Position numbers and translations under genes: made by a program. From positions 62,001-126,000 of the forward strand of contig NZ_JABKCA010000002.1 of assembly GCF_013166655.1 (NCBI RefSeq): 64,000 bases of DNA, read 5' to 3'. Within the stretch, counting starts at the first letter, position 1; each line of letters starts with the position of its first letter. This document shows positions 1 through 8,469 of the stretch, one piece after another. The notes under the pieces are model-generated. The model saw nothing but the letters and a program-made list of their open reading frames with translations, made no database searches and was not told where the DNA came from. This DNA is from Lentimicrobium sp. L6 (GTDB lineage Bacteria > Bacteroidota > Bacteroidia > Bacteroidales > UBA12170).

Positions 1-80
1 AACTAAAAGCGAAAATGCAAATATATTTCTACAAAAAACTATAAAGAATAAAGAGTTATATGCGTCAATTAATTACTATT

Positions 81-294
81 AATCAATACTGTCCAAAATA
101 CGTTTCATATTATAAAAAGATTCTTTACTTCATTGCATTTCGTTCAGAAAGACAATGTATTAGAATATGACTCCATGGAAGAATGGGCTTTATTTTTTCA
201 ATGGCAAAATCAAACCCATTCTTCCAGTTTCCTTACCAAAACACTTGTCACTCCGATGCGTAGCGAGGAGTCTATTGTAATTATTAGGACGCTA
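81..294. repeat. Dispersed palindromic repeat, copy A
   Basis: This stretch matches 20480..20692 over about 214 bases. Both begin with AATCAATACTGTCCAAAA and end near TTAGGACGCTA. The two ends are imperfectly complementary: AAAGATTCTT near the left end pairs with the GAGGAGTCT region near the right end. A second inner stem is formed by AGAATGGG and CCCATTCT. The element could therefore fold into one long interrupted hairpin. It encodes nothing credible. The open frame reading through it into the next gene owes its first 70 codons to this repeat. It resembles a short non-autonomous or REP-like element. The rest of 1..342 shows nothing further. Confidence 0.7.
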
Positions 295-342
295 TTGACT
301 TTTAATAAAGGATTTCTAAGTCCTTTGTTTTACTTTTGCAGA

Positions 343-606
343 ATGAGAACATCTATAGAAATAAGTTATTATCCTTTAAAGGAAGAGTTTATTCCGCCTA
401 TTCAATCATTTATTGACAGACTAAATACCTACAGTGAAATCAATGTGGAAACCAATGGTATGAGTACCCAAATATTTGGTGAGTATGATGATGTAATGGC
501 TATTGTGACCAAAGAAATGAAAGCAGCCATGGAATTACCCTATTCCATTTTTGTGATGAAAGTCATCAACGCTGATTTGCAAATACATCCAGGTGCAAAT
601 GTCTAG
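343..606 (+). CDS. YkoF-like thiamine-binding domain protein
   Basis: A small soluble protein of 87 residues resembling the YkoF-related (thiamine/hydroxymethylpyrimidine-binding) fold: a beta strand at the start, a helix (IQSFIDRLN), a strand carrying NVETNGMSTQIFGEYDDV, a second helix and a closing strand. The frame is open upstream to 133, but that part is translated repeat DNA, so the ATG at 343 is chosen. It overlaps the PnuC-family gene by eight bases, which suggests coupled translation and a shared function. In the YkoF family the domain binds thiamine or its pyrimidine moiety. Here it may deliver or sense the substrate of the neighbouring transporter. Family assignment is by pattern and length and is fairly but not fully secure. 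Confidence 0.65.
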   Translation: MRTSIEISYYPLKEEFIPPIQSFIDRLNTYSEINVETNGMSTQIFGEYDDVMAIVTKEMKAAMELPYSIFVMKVINADLQIHPGANV

Positions 607-1306
607 TTTGTTCGAATTCTTATTGGAGCCTTATCAAACGGCTAGTATATTTCATATTCTTCTCGAAGTTCTAGCAGCTATATTTGGAATTGCTAGTGTT
701 TTCTATGCGCGTAAGGAAAGTATTTTGGTATTCCCTACAGGAATCATCAGTACGGTTATTTATGTTTACTTGCTTTCCCAATGGACGCTTTATGGCGATT
801 TAATCATTAATATTTATTATACCATCATGAGTATTTATGGTTGGTATATGTGGAGTAGAGTGGATGGCGATGAAAATCATATTCCCATATCCCGAACCAA
901 TACTATGGATAAGTTTAAAGCTTTCGGAATCTTCGCTTTCACAAGTGTTTTTGTGATTGTGGTTTATCGCTATTATAATGTGATGCCAAATCACTTGGGC
1001 TTTTTTGAAAGTATAGATTTTGCTATTGATAAATTAGGCTCTGGAAATGTTGAGGAATTTAGATTGGCCACTCCCTATTTAGATACATTTACCACTGGTA
1101 TTTTCTTTGCAGGAATGTGGCTCATGGCCAATAAGAAAATTGAAAACTGGACGCTTTGGATTGTTGGGGATGTGGTTTCTATTCCTTTGTATTTGGTAAA
1201 AGGATATGGGTTTACGGCCATTCAATATACGGTATTCTTAGTTTTGGCTATTATGGCTTATTTCACATGGAAAAAGAGTATTCAACAAGCTGTAGCAAAA
1301 AGATAA
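599..1306 (+). CDS. PnuC-family vitamin transporter
   Basis: An inner-membrane protein of 235 residues with about seven hydrophobic segments and the family features WTLYGDLIINIYYTIMSIYG and WIVGDVVSIPLYLVKGY. PnuC proteins move nicotinamide riboside by facilitated diffusion, with intracellular phosphorylation trapping the substrate. Related PnuT and PnuX carry thiamine or riboflavin. The ATG at 599 lies inside the end of the YkoF-like gene, and a GTG two codons earlier is possible. The kinase gene starts one base after the stop, fitting uptake followed by phosphorylation. The kinase favours nicotinamide riboside and the YkoF-like neighbour favours thiamine, so the substrate is left open. Confidence 0.8.
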   Translation: MSSLFEFLLEPYQTASIFHILLEVLAAIFGIASVFYARKESILVFPTGIISTVIYVYLLSQWTLYGDLIINIYYTIMSIYGWYMWSRVDGDENHIPISRTNTMDKFKAFGIFAFTSVFVIVVYRYYNVMPNHLGFFESIDFAIDKLGSGNVEEFRLATPYLDTFTTGIFFAGMWLMANKKIENWTLWIVGDVVSIPLYLVKGYGFTAIQYTVFLVLAIMAYFTWKKSIQQAVAKR

Positions 1307-1307
1307 T

Positions 1308-1832
1308 ATGGTAAAGAAAATCCTTATTACTGGGCCTGAAAGTACAGGGAAATCAACGCTGGTTCAGGCATTAGCTGAATACTTTAAAGCCCAATATGTT
1401 TCTGAATATGCTCGTGAATATCTCGAAAAGCTAGACCGACCATATAACGAAAATGATTTGCTTGAAATTGCTAAGGGGCAGATACAATTAGAGGATGCCA
1501 ATTTAGAAAGAGATTCTCTTTTATTTATTGATACCGATCTTACGGTCATGCATATTTGGAGTGAAGAGAAATTTGGCAGGACGAGTGATTGGGTATTGCA
1601 AGAAGTGAGATCCAGAACTTACGATTTATACTTGGTTCCAGATATCGATCTAGAATGGACCTACGATCCACAAAGAGAAAACCCGAATGATAGAGAGCGA
1701 TTAATGAAACTATATCAGAAATCATTTGATGAAAGAGGAATTAAATATCATATGATTAATGGACAGGGCGAACAGCGTTTTCAGAATGCCATTGAGATTG
1801 TGGAACGCTTTTTGAATGGAATGAATCAATGA
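1308..1832 (+). CDS. NadR-type ATP-dependent kinase
   Basis: A cytoplasmic P-loop kinase of 174 residues. The Walker A motif GPESTGKST is at residues 9-17. A downstream segment YVSEYAREYLEKL and the Walker-B-like FIDTDLTVMH are typical of the ribosylnicotinamide kinase domain of NadR. The adenylyltransferase and HTH parts of full-length NadR are absent, so this is a stand-alone kinase domain. It sits one base after the PnuC-family gene and would trap the imported vitamin by phosphorylation. In this family the substrate is nicotinamide riboside, but the YkoF-like gene at the head of the operon makes a thiamine-related substrate conceivable. Confidence 0.8.
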   Translation: MVKKILITGPESTGKSTLVQALAEYFKAQYVSEYAREYLEKLDRPYNENDLLEIAKGQIQLEDANLERDSLLFIDTDLTVMHIWSEEKFGRTSDWVLQEVRSRTYDLYLVPDIDLEWTYDPQRENPNDRERLMKLYQKSFDERGIKYHMINGQGEQRFQNAIEIVERFLNGMNQ

Positions 1833-2103
1833 TAGAATGAATAAAGGAGTTAATGATAGAATGTTAGAATTGGTCAAACTATTCAATCATTACACCATTA
1901 AAACATTCACTCATTAAAAACAAAATATAATAATCCAAAGTTTAGAGAAATTGTAAAAATCAAATAGCAAAAAAAGTAAAGATTTCAGTATTCTATATTA
2001 TATTAGATAATGAAACAACAAAAGGTAATGTAATGAAGCTCAATTTGAATTTCATTATTCATTCCTAAAACATTAAGAATTAAAAGTTTATATAAATAGT
2101 AAG
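1833..2103. other. Intergenic stretch with small AT-rich repeat
   Basis: No gene is visible. Bases 1875..1919 (CAAACTATTCAATCATT onward) closely match 42120..42164, and a related inverted stretch lies near 29318..29390. The remainder is AT-rich and featureless. No clear terminator follows the kinase gene. Confidence 0.45.
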
Positions 2104-2208
2104 ATTCAAGGCGCAAGTAAATTTAAAACCGCAGTTTACTGAAGTAAATGAGGATTTTGAATTTATAAAGCAACGCTGTAGCTTGCATTTATATAAGCTT
2201 AAATATAG
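2104..2208. repeat. Palindromic REP-like element before the response regulator
   Basis: A nested inverted repeat. The core TTTACTGAAGTAAA is a near-perfect palindrome. Outside it AAGTAAATTTAAAACC opposes GGATTTTGAATTTATAAAG. A tail (AAGCAACGCTGTAGCTTGC, then ATATAAGCTT) follows. The layout, with AAGGCGCAAG at the left and GCAACGCTGTAGC at the right, resembles extragenic palindromes scattered in many bacterial genomes. It ends eight bases before the ATG at 2216, so it must also be part of that gene's leader or promoter. Confidence 0.5.
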
Positions 2209-2215
2209 AGAATTT

Positions 2216-3367
2216 ATGGCAAAGATATTAGTAATAGACGACGAGAGAAGCATCAGAAACACCATCAAGGAAATTCTAGAGTATGAAAAGCACCAAGTGC
2301 TTTTGGCTGTAGATGGGAGCGAAGGTTTGAGTTTGATGGAACAGACCGCTTTCGATGTGGTACTCTGCGATATTAAAATGCCCGAAATGGATGGCATGGA
2401 AGTATTGGAAAAAGCCATGAAGATTACTGATAGTCCAATTATTATGATTTCTGGTCATGGAAATATCGATATTGCGGTGGAGGCTATTAAAATGGGAGCA
2501 TTCGATTATATTGCTAAGCCTTTGGATTTAAACCGCCTTTTGGTGACCATTAGAAATGCCATGGACAAGAAAACCTTAGTCGCTGAAACCAAAACGCTAA
2601 GAAGAAAAGTAGCTAAAAAATATACCATGATTGGGGAGTCTAAACCCATGCTGCATTTAAAAGAAATGATAGATAAAGTGGCACCAACCAATGCTCGTGT
2701 TCTAATTACCGGAGAAAATGGAACGGGAAAAGAATTGGTAGCACGAGCCTTATTTGAAGGTAGTGATAGAACCAAAAAGCCATTTATTGAAGTCAATTGT
2801 GCAGCCATACCATCTGAGTTGATCGAGAGTCAGTTATTTGGACACGAAAAAGGGAGTTTTACGTCTGCAATTAAGCAGCGTAAAGGTGATTTTGAATTGG
2901 CCCATGGCGGAACATTATTCCTCGATGAGATTGGTGATATGAGTTTGTCAGCACAAGCTAAAGTTTTGCGGGCACTGCAAGAAAATAAGATTACTAGAGT
3001 AGGAGGGGAGAAAGAGATTTCTGTGGATGTTAGAATTATTGCGGCCACCAATAAAAACCTGAAAGAGGAAATAGCAAAAGGAAATTTCCGTGAGGATTTA
3101 TACCATAGATTGAGTGTAATCTTATTAGAAGTTGCTTCTTTAAAAGATAGGAAAGAAGATATTCCTCATCTGGTAGCGCACTTTTTACAGCAGAGTAGTG
3201 AGTCCCAAGGAAAGAAAGCTCCAGAAATTTCTGAGGAGGCTATTAAGGCGCTCAAAGAGCTCGATTGGTCTGGTAATATCAGAGAGTTGCGTAATGTGGT
3301 AGAAAGGCTCGTGATATTGTCTGACGAGAAGATTGAGGCTGCTGATGTGAAGCAGTATGTTTTTTAA
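2216..3367 (+). CDS. Sigma-54 activator, receiver plus AAA+, no HTH
   Basis: A response regulator of 383 residues. The receiver domain (residues 2-118) has DD at 8-9, the phosphoacceptor Asp52 in CDIKMPEMDG and the conserved Lys101. The AAA+ domain (about 137-365) has Walker A GENGTGKE (166-173), a sigma-54 contact loop GSFTSA (213-218) in place of the usual GAFTGA, Walker B LFLDEI (234-239) and the R-finger region. The protein ends shortly after the C-terminal AAA+ subdomain, with no Fis-type helix-turn-helix. It must therefore act without its own DNA contact or through a partner. The ATG at 2216 is chosen because homologous receivers begin at this point; an upstream in-frame start lies in repeat DNA. 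No cognate kinase is adjacent. Confidence 0.88.
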   Translation: MAKILVIDDERSIRNTIKEILEYEKHQVLLAVDGSEGLSLMEQTAFDVVLCDIKMPEMDGMEVLEKAMKITDSPIIMISGHGNIDIAVEAIKMGAFDYIAKPLDLNRLLVTIRNAMDKKTLVAETKTLRRKVAKKYTMIGESKPMLHLKEMIDKVAPTNARVLITGENGTGKELVARALFEGSDRTKKPFIEVNCAAIPSELIESQLFGHEKGSFTSAIKQRKGDFELAHGGTLFLDEIGDMSLSAQAKVLRALQENKITRVGGEKEISVDVRIIAATNKNLKEEIAKGNFREDLYHRLSVILLEVASLKDRKEDIPHLVAHFLQQSSESQGKKAPEISEEAIKALKELDWSGNIRELRNVVERLVILSDEKIEAADVKQYVF

Positions 3368-3500
3368 GACTAATATACTTCTTATTAAACTTCTTAAACT
3401 GGTTTTCTCAAATATACTTAGACAAAAGTGTATTGGTACGAACTAGTTTTTTTATGTTAGATAGGTTCTCTAAAATACCCTCCTCAAAAAAGCTGAGACA

Positions 3501-3533
3501 AAAAAAATCCCCACCAAAATTGGTAGGGATTTG
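3501..3533 (-). terminator. Rho-independent terminator of gdhA
   Basis: The arms AAATCCCCACCAA and TTGGTAGGGATTT form a stem with one bulge. Read on the minus strand, the stem is followed by a run of eight T. It lies 37 bases beyond the gdhA stop codon. Confidence 0.8.
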
Positions 3534-3569
3534 TAATCTATAATCAGTTTAACAACTAAATAACCTGAA

Positions 3570-4919
3570 TTATACAACTCCTTGAGCTAACATAGCATCG
3601 GCAACTTTAACGAAACCAGCAATGTTTGCACCATTTACATAATTGATGAATTCACCTTCAGTTCCCCACTTAACGCAGTTCTCGTGAATGTCAATCATAA
3701 TAGAGTCTAATTTTGCATCAACTTCTTCTCTTGTCCAAGCTAAACGCTGAGAGTTTTGTGTCATTTCTAAACCAGAAACAGCAACACCACCTGCATTAGC
3801 AGCTTTACCAGGACCGTAAAGAATCTTAGAGTCAATATAAACGGTGATAGCATCTGGTGTAGAAGGCATATTTGCTCCTTCAGAGATACAGTAACAACCA
3901 TTATCAACTAAAGTTTGAGCTTCTTCACCATTAATTTCATTTTGAGTAGCACAAGGAAGAGCTACATCACACTTGATAATCCAAGGACGTTGTCCTTCGT
4001 GATATTCACAACCGAATTTTTCAGCATACTCTTTGATACGGCCACGCTTCACATTCTTCAATTCCATAACGAAAGCTAATTTCTCAGCATCGATACCAGC
4101 TGGATCATAAATGAAACCTGCAGAATCAGAAAGTGTAACTACTTTTCCACCTAATTCAGTAACTTTTTCAGTAGCATATTGAGCAACGTTACCAGAACCA
4201 GAAATACAAACTACTTTACCAGTGAAAGTTTCTTTTCTTGTGGCGAGCATTTCTCTTGCAAAATAAACAGCACCGTAACCAGTAGCTTCAGGACGGATTA
4301 AAGAACCACCCCAACCTAGGCCTTTACCAGTTAAAACACCAGTAAATTCGTTACGAATTCTCTTATATTGGCCATACATATATCCAATCTCACGACCACC
4401 AACTCCGATATCACCAGCAGGTACATCAGTGTTAGGACCAATATGACGTTGTAATTCTGTCATGAAGCTTTGAGCGAAACGCATCACTTCATTATCAGAT
4501 TTTCCTTTAGGATCAAAATCAGATCCACCTTTACCACCACCCATTGGAAGAGTAGTTAAACTATTTTTAAGTACTTGCTCAAAAGCTAAGAATTTTAAGA
4601 TACCAAGATTTACAGTTGGATGGAAACGAAGACCACCTTTGTAAGGTCCGATAGCGGAATTCATCTCAATTCTATATCCTTTGTTGATTTCAACACCACC
4701 TTTGTCATTTAACCAAGGCACACGGAAAAGAATTACTCTTTCTGGCTCAACCATTCTTTCAAGAATCTTAGCATCTTTATACTGAGGATTCTCTTCTACG
4801 AAAGGAATTAAAGATTCTACTACTTCATGAACTGCCTGGTGGAATTCAACTTCACCTGGGTTAGAAGCAATAACTTTTGCCATAAAATCTTGAACTTTTT
4901 GTTCCATTACATTAGCCAT
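3570..4919 (-). CDS. NADP-type glutamate dehydrogenase
   Basis: A cytoplasmic enzyme of 449 residues, the usual length of the hexameric bacterial type. It converts 2-oxoglutarate and ammonium to glutamate with reducing nicotinamide cofactor, the main ammonium-assimilation step when ammonium is plentiful. The substrate-binding part contains GPYKGGLRF and the catalytic lysine region PMGGGKGGSDFDPKGKSD (Lys130). The Rossmann domain has GSGNVAQYA at the dinucleotide fold. It is transcribed alone, with a strong terminator downstream. The start ATG at 4919 matches the family N-terminus. Codon use is regular, as expected for a highly expressed gene. NADP preference is inferred from the subfamily. 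Confidence 0.95.
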   Translation of the reverse strand: MANVMEQKVQDFMAKVIASNPGEVEFHQAVHEVVESLIPFVEENPQYKDAKILERMVEPERVILFRVPWLNDKGGVEINKGYRIEMNSAIGPYKGGLRFHPTVNLGILKFLAFEQVLKNSLTTLPMGGGKGGSDFDPKGKSDNEVMRFAQSFMTELQRHIGPNTDVPAGDIGVGGREIGYMYGQYKRIRNEFTGVLTGKGLGWGGSLIRPEATGYGAVYFAREMLATRKETFTGKVVCISGSGNVAQYATEKVTELGGKVVTLSDSAGFIYDPAGIDAEKLAFVMELKNVKRGRIKEYAEKFGCEYHEGQRPWIIKCDVALPCATQNEINGEEAQTLVDNGCYCISEGANMPSTPDAITVYIDSKILYGPGKAANAGGVAVSGLEMTQNSQRLAWTREEVDAKLDSIMIDIHENCVKWGTEGEFINYVNGANIAGFVKVADAMLAQGVV

Positions 4920-5505
4920 ATCAATTGTTTTTTATAAGGTTTTAATTTCAATTTCATGCCAAGTTTACGAAGAAAAAACCGTCCGAAACCCCTACCCAGA
5001 ACTAATTTACGTACAATGCTTATCTTTTTCAGGGAAACCCTTATGGGAACTTACGAAAAGAGATTATTGAATAAACATGCAGATTTGAAGGCTATAGAAT
5101 ATGCCTTGTCCCGATGGAAAAAAAGCTGTATTGTAGAGTTGATGCTTGGTCTCTAATTTTTGACTTATGAAAATATCACAGTTCATTCCAAATAAAATAG
5201 GCTATAATTCAGTGCTTTTGATTGCTTATTTAGAATTAGCAGATAAGCACTATAATTGTTTAGATAATAACACCGAATTTCTTATTGATTTTTCACAAAT
5301 ATAAAGGCTCTCTTAGCTAGAATAGGTCTACATATATATTCCATATAAATTCATTTTTTTGTAACGAGAATTACGGATTCAAATTGTTCAATCACTGCTG
5401 GGGAATTATAATTTTGAAAGTTTAGAAATAAAACTAATGTTTAATGAAATTAGCATTATAATTTCAATATATAATCGGTATAATACTCCTCCTATGCTAC
5501 TAAAA
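4920..5505. other. Long intergenic region upstream of gdhA
   Basis: This stretch holds no convincing gene. On the minus strand the best promoter-like box upstream of gdhA is TATATTTG at 5296..5303, which would imply a leader of about 370 bases; no closer match was found. Two short plus-strand open frames exist. One (4956..5156) starts in the gdhA leader and looks accidental. The other, 5167..5304, is listed separately. Around 5440-5480 a short AT-rich inverted repeat CTAAT/ATTAG occurs. Confidence 0.4.
5167..5304 (+). CDS. Possible 45-residue small ORF, unknown
   Basis: An ATG-initiated frame of 45 codons, beginning MKISQFIPNKIGYNS and ending FLIDFSQI. Its composition is not obviously random, but it has no Shine-Dalgarno sequence, no clear promoter box and no recognised domain. 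It lies in the long gap upstream of gdhA on the opposite strand. It may be a small gene, a remnant, or chance. Confidence 0.2.
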   Translation: MKISQFIPNKIGYNSVLLIAYLELADKHYNCLDNNTEFLIDFSQI

Positions 5506-6861
5506 CTAAAAAGGCAAAGCATTGTGCTGGGAAGGTGTGTTCCTTTTCCATATTGGAATCTTCAAGATAAATCCAGTATCATATACTATTTTATCCATTA
5601 GGCTAGCTTTTGATGAATGTATCACTTTCCCAAAAGCTAAATTCATTCCAATATGCTCAGTGAAGAAAAAATCGGCTCCAACAAGAAAGGAGGTAGCTGT
5701 TTGGTCTATTGGATTATCATGTCTGTTTTCTGAACTTCCATTATAAGATCTATTCACTACACCATAGCTCAAATCAAAGTATAGCCAGTTAAAACCAACC
5801 ACTTTAATACCTACGTTATACCAAGGACCTAAATCTTGAAACATTGGATCTGGATATACTCCGATTCCAGCATGTGGTGCAATCCCGAACACACTACCCA
5901 CTCTGTATTGAACCCTAAGGCCTAAATAACCGTAACTATTTCCAAATCCTCCTGCAATGCTCAAATAATGATAATCCCCATTGAAATATAACCTTTGTTG
6001 CATGGTTTGTCGAGATTTTGTGAATTTTATTGTTTTTACATTCTCACTTTCAAAACTCAATGTATCAATTACTACAAGGGGTTTTAGTTTGCTTATTGAA
6101 TCAGGCCAAATTTCTAAAATATCTCCCGATAGCTTTTCATTATTTCCAAAGTATATGGTTGCTTTATATTTTTTAGGGTTTTGATTAATCTTTATAAAAG
6201 AAGTTTCTGAAAGAGAATAGGTTTCTCGGTATTTCCTATCCCTAAGTATTCGGGTATTATTGGGGTAGTTCAATTGAAAGACAATTCCACTAATGGTGTC
6301 TCCATTTTTTAAAATAAGGAAGTCATAACCCGTAGATTTAGAATAACCCTCATATATTGTCTCTTTCTTTTTGAATCTTTTAGATTTGATTCCCTTATTA
6401 GGAGAATACCTAATTCTTCTGATGTAATCATAAGGAATCCTTAAGTGATTAAAGCTATGATTCTTCAGTATTAGATAATCATGAGGATGGTCTTCAATGA
6501 TTTCTCCCCTTAAGATATCAATATTCCTAAAATATATATAGTCTTGTTTTTTGAGCTTTTGTAGTTCTTCATGATTAACAATAGAGTCTTTTGACAAGTC
6601 TTTAGAAGTGATTTTAGAATCTTTAGTCTTAACTAAAGTCATTTTGTTATCAATATAATACTTTTCAATTTCATACCATTGAATGGTGGTAGTGATTTCA
6701 TTTTCGCTTTTATAGCTTATCGAAGCTCCTGGTTTTTGGTCAGTTATCTTCGCTTTAATAATATTACCATTCTTTAAATATATAAGATCAGGATAGCTCT
6801 TTTGTGAGAACCCAGTGAGTGTGAGAATCATAAAGATGCTGAGAGCTAAAAGTTTTTTCAT
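5506..6861 (-). CDS. Secreted beta-repeat and small-barrel protein, four repeats
   Basis: A 451-residue exported protein with a signal peptide (cleavage near TGFSQK, residue 19). The N-terminal two thirds contain four copies of a short beta-rich module of the form 'hydrophobic - K/N - G/N - I..G.I'. They start at LIYLKNGNIIKAKI, YIYFRNIDILRGEI, FLILKNGDTISGIV and TIYFGNNEKLSGDI. The last 150 residues (from about YHYLSIAGGFGN) alternate short polar and aromatic strands and end in a beta signal-like tail, as in small outer-membrane barrels. Paralogues follow upstream: 6858..7748 has two modules and 7751..8452 has one, with the same C-terminal region. Its ATG overlaps the upstream stop by four bases. 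No function is known to me. Confidence 0.7.
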   Translation of the reverse strand: MKKLLALSIFMILTLTGFSQKSYPDLIYLKNGNIIKAKITDQKPGASISYKSENEITTTIQWYEIEKYYIDNKMTLVKTKDSKITSKDLSKDSIVNHEELQKLKKQDYIYFRNIDILRGEIIEDHPHDYLILKNHSFNHLRIPYDYIRRIRYSPNKGIKSKRFKKKETIYEGYSKSTGYDFLILKNGDTISGIVFQLNYPNNTRILRDRKYRETYSLSETSFIKINQNPKKYKATIYFGNNEKLSGDILEIWPDSISKLKPLVVIDTLSFESENVKTIKFTKSRQTMQQRLYFNGDYHYLSIAGGFGNSYGYLGLRVQYRVGSVFGIAPHAGIGVYPDPMFQDLGPWYNVGIKVVGFNWLYFDLSYGVVNRSYNGSSENRHDNPIDQTATSFLVGADFFFTEHIGMNLAFGKVIHSSKASLMDKIVYDTGFILKIPIWKRNTPSQHNALPF

Positions 6862-7748
6862 TTCTTTTTTGATTGATTTCTATGCTTTCTAATTGGGAAT
6901 TTAATAATGGCTCCTGTATCAAAAATATATTTAGACGCTATTACTTGCTCTTTCGAAGGGATGACCAGACCAAAGCCCACATTTACTCCAAAATATTTAT
7001 TGAAAAAGTAGTCTGTACCTAATTGTAGTGCATATCCTGTGGTATTAACCGCTACTTCATCACTATTTAAGTAAGGTGGCACTTTCTTGTAATAGGTACC
7101 TGTAACTCCATAACTTCCATCTATAAAGAAGTGATTTAGGAAAAAGAATTTTAGCCCCATATTATAAAAAGGGTCTGCACCAAAAAGGATGTTTGCTGTA
7201 ATTCCTCCTCCTACATGAATTCCCACACCGAAATCTCCTCCAATCCTATATTGTAATCGAATACCAAGGCCACCATGAGTTAATCCTAAACCAGGGCTAA
7301 TGCTAAAATAATGGCGGTCTCCCTTATATGAGGCGTTTAGTTTCCTTTCTATATTTTCTTTTTTGTGAAAAACACGTTTTACTTTTTCATGGGAAATATA
7401 AACCGTATCTCCTAAATGATCTGGTATAAAAGTGATGAAATCATTGGGTTTTATTTGAAGTATAACACCTATAGTACGTTCACCAGAAACCATATAAAGC
7501 ACATCAAATGGATCGTCATACATTTGGTTTTGAATGATTTTATCTATGTCTTTAAATAAAAAAAGTTCAAGATATTGATCCTCTACCATTAGTCTAACAT
7601 GACGAGGGTATGCGATTTCCACCAAAGTACCAGAAACAATCTCTCCACTATTCAAATAGACCAAATCTTTATTGTTATCTTGAGCGTAAATTGCAGTTGA
7701 AAATAGAATTCCAAACATTAAACAAATAGTATTTAAATCAATCTTCAT
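6858..7748 (-). CDS. Secreted beta-repeat and small-barrel protein, two repeats
   Basis: A 296-residue exported protein with a signal peptide ending near IYAQDN (residue 23). Two copies of the short beta module (LVYLNSGEIVSGTL, and VLYMVSGERTIGVI) precede a barrel-like region starting DRHYFSISPGLG. That region closely follows the corresponding parts of its two neighbours: GLGIRLQYRIGGDFGVG here against YLGLRVQYRVGSVFGIA and GLGAHLQIRGGKTLGFG. It belongs to the same transcription unit, with a two-base gap upstream and a four-base overlap downstream. Probably an outer-membrane or periplasmic protein of the same unknown family. Confidence 0.7.
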   Translation of the reverse strand: MKIDLNTICLMFGILFSTAIYAQDNNKDLVYLNSGEIVSGTLVEIAYPRHVRLMVEDQYLELFLFKDIDKIIQNQMYDDPFDVLYMVSGERTIGVILQIKPNDFITFIPDHLGDTVYISHEKVKRVFHKKENIERKLNASYKGDRHYFSISPGLGLTHGGLGIRLQYRIGGDFGVGIHVGGGITANILFGADPFYNMGLKFFFLNHFFIDGSYGVTGTYYKKVPPYLNSDEVAVNTTGYALQLGTDYFFNKYFGVNVGFGLVIPSKEQVIASKYIFDTGAIIKFPIRKHRNQSKKK

Positions 7749-7750
7749 TG

Positions 7751-8452
7751 TTAAATTTCTTTTGGAGTTTCAGATTTTTTCTTTGGAGATGATAGTTTAA
7801 TTAAGAGGCCTAGATCTAGAGTAGCTCCTTGATATTTATTGTATTTAGAGGCTCCAACAGCAACGTTGAGCCCAATGTGTTCTGAAAAAATAAAATCTCC
7901 TCCAATTAATACGGAAGGACCAAGAACTGTGTGCCCCCAGTCAGAAAACCCAACTACCCCATAGGTAAGATCTATGAATAGATATTTGAAATAATAGAAT
8001 TTCGCTCCAATATTCCATCCAAAGCTATTATTCCCTCCATTGATACCTGGGAGATAGCCTGCCCCAAAATGACCACCAAAGCCTAGTGTTTTTCCTCCTC
8101 TAATTTGAAGATGTGCCCCTAAGCCGCCATAGGCATTTCCTATTCCCAGGCCAAAAGCGGCATATTCATTATATCCTTTGTCCAAATAGGATTTCTTTTT
8201 AATGGTTTTAGGATCAGTGTCTTTAGTAATTGTCAATTTGTTATCTATATAATACTTCTGAATATCTTTCCAGCTGATAACTGTTATAGAGCCGTTTTCA
8301 CTTTTATAGGTGATAGACTTCCCTAGTTTCTGCTTGAGGACTTTTGCATGGATAATGGTTCCGTCATTTAGAAAGATGGTGTCGGTATTGCTTTCTTGAG
8401 AATAGGAAGATATTGTTAATAGAAAAAAGAGAATGCTGATAAGGTGTCGCAT
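7751..8452 (-). CDS. Secreted beta-repeat and small-barrel protein, one repeat
   Basis: A 233-residue exported protein with a signal peptide (cleavage near SSYSQE, residue 19). A single short beta module (TIFLNDGTIIHAKV) is followed by ISWKDIQKYYIDNKL, which nearly repeats IQWYEIEKYYIDNKM in the first module of 5506..6861. The rest is the common barrel-like domain rich in glycine and aromatic residues, ending with a lysine-rich tail. It is the shortest of the three paralogues and could represent the basic unit from which the longer ones expanded. It lies 17 bases after the upstream gene in the same operon. Confidence 0.7.
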   Translation of the reverse strand: MRHLISILFFLLTISSYSQESNTDTIFLNDGTIIHAKVLKQKLGKSITYKSENGSITVISWKDIQKYYIDNKLTITKDTDPKTIKKKSYLDKGYNEYAAFGLGIGNAYGGLGAHLQIRGGKTLGFGGHFGAGYLPGINGGNNSFGWNIGAKFYYFKYLFIDLTYGVVGFSDWGHTVLGPSVLIGGDFIFSEHIGLNVAVGASKYNKYQGATLDLGLLIKLSSPKKKSETPKEI

Positions 8453-8469
8453 GATTATATGTTTTGAGA

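Noticed and set aside
133-342. N-terminal extension of the YkoF-like protein
   Set aside because: It is translated from the dispersed repeat that also occurs as non-coding DNA at 20480..20692. The family domain begins at the ATG at 343.
1-342. TPP riboswitch before the YkoF/PnuC/kinase operon
   Set aside because: No THI-box core (such as CTGAGA with a downstream ACCTGATCTGG-like part) is seen; the space is taken by the repeat.
4956-5156. 66-codon frame on the plus strand
   Set aside because: It overlaps the gdhA leader, has no domain, no Shine-Dalgarno sequence and no promoter box, and its composition looks like chance.
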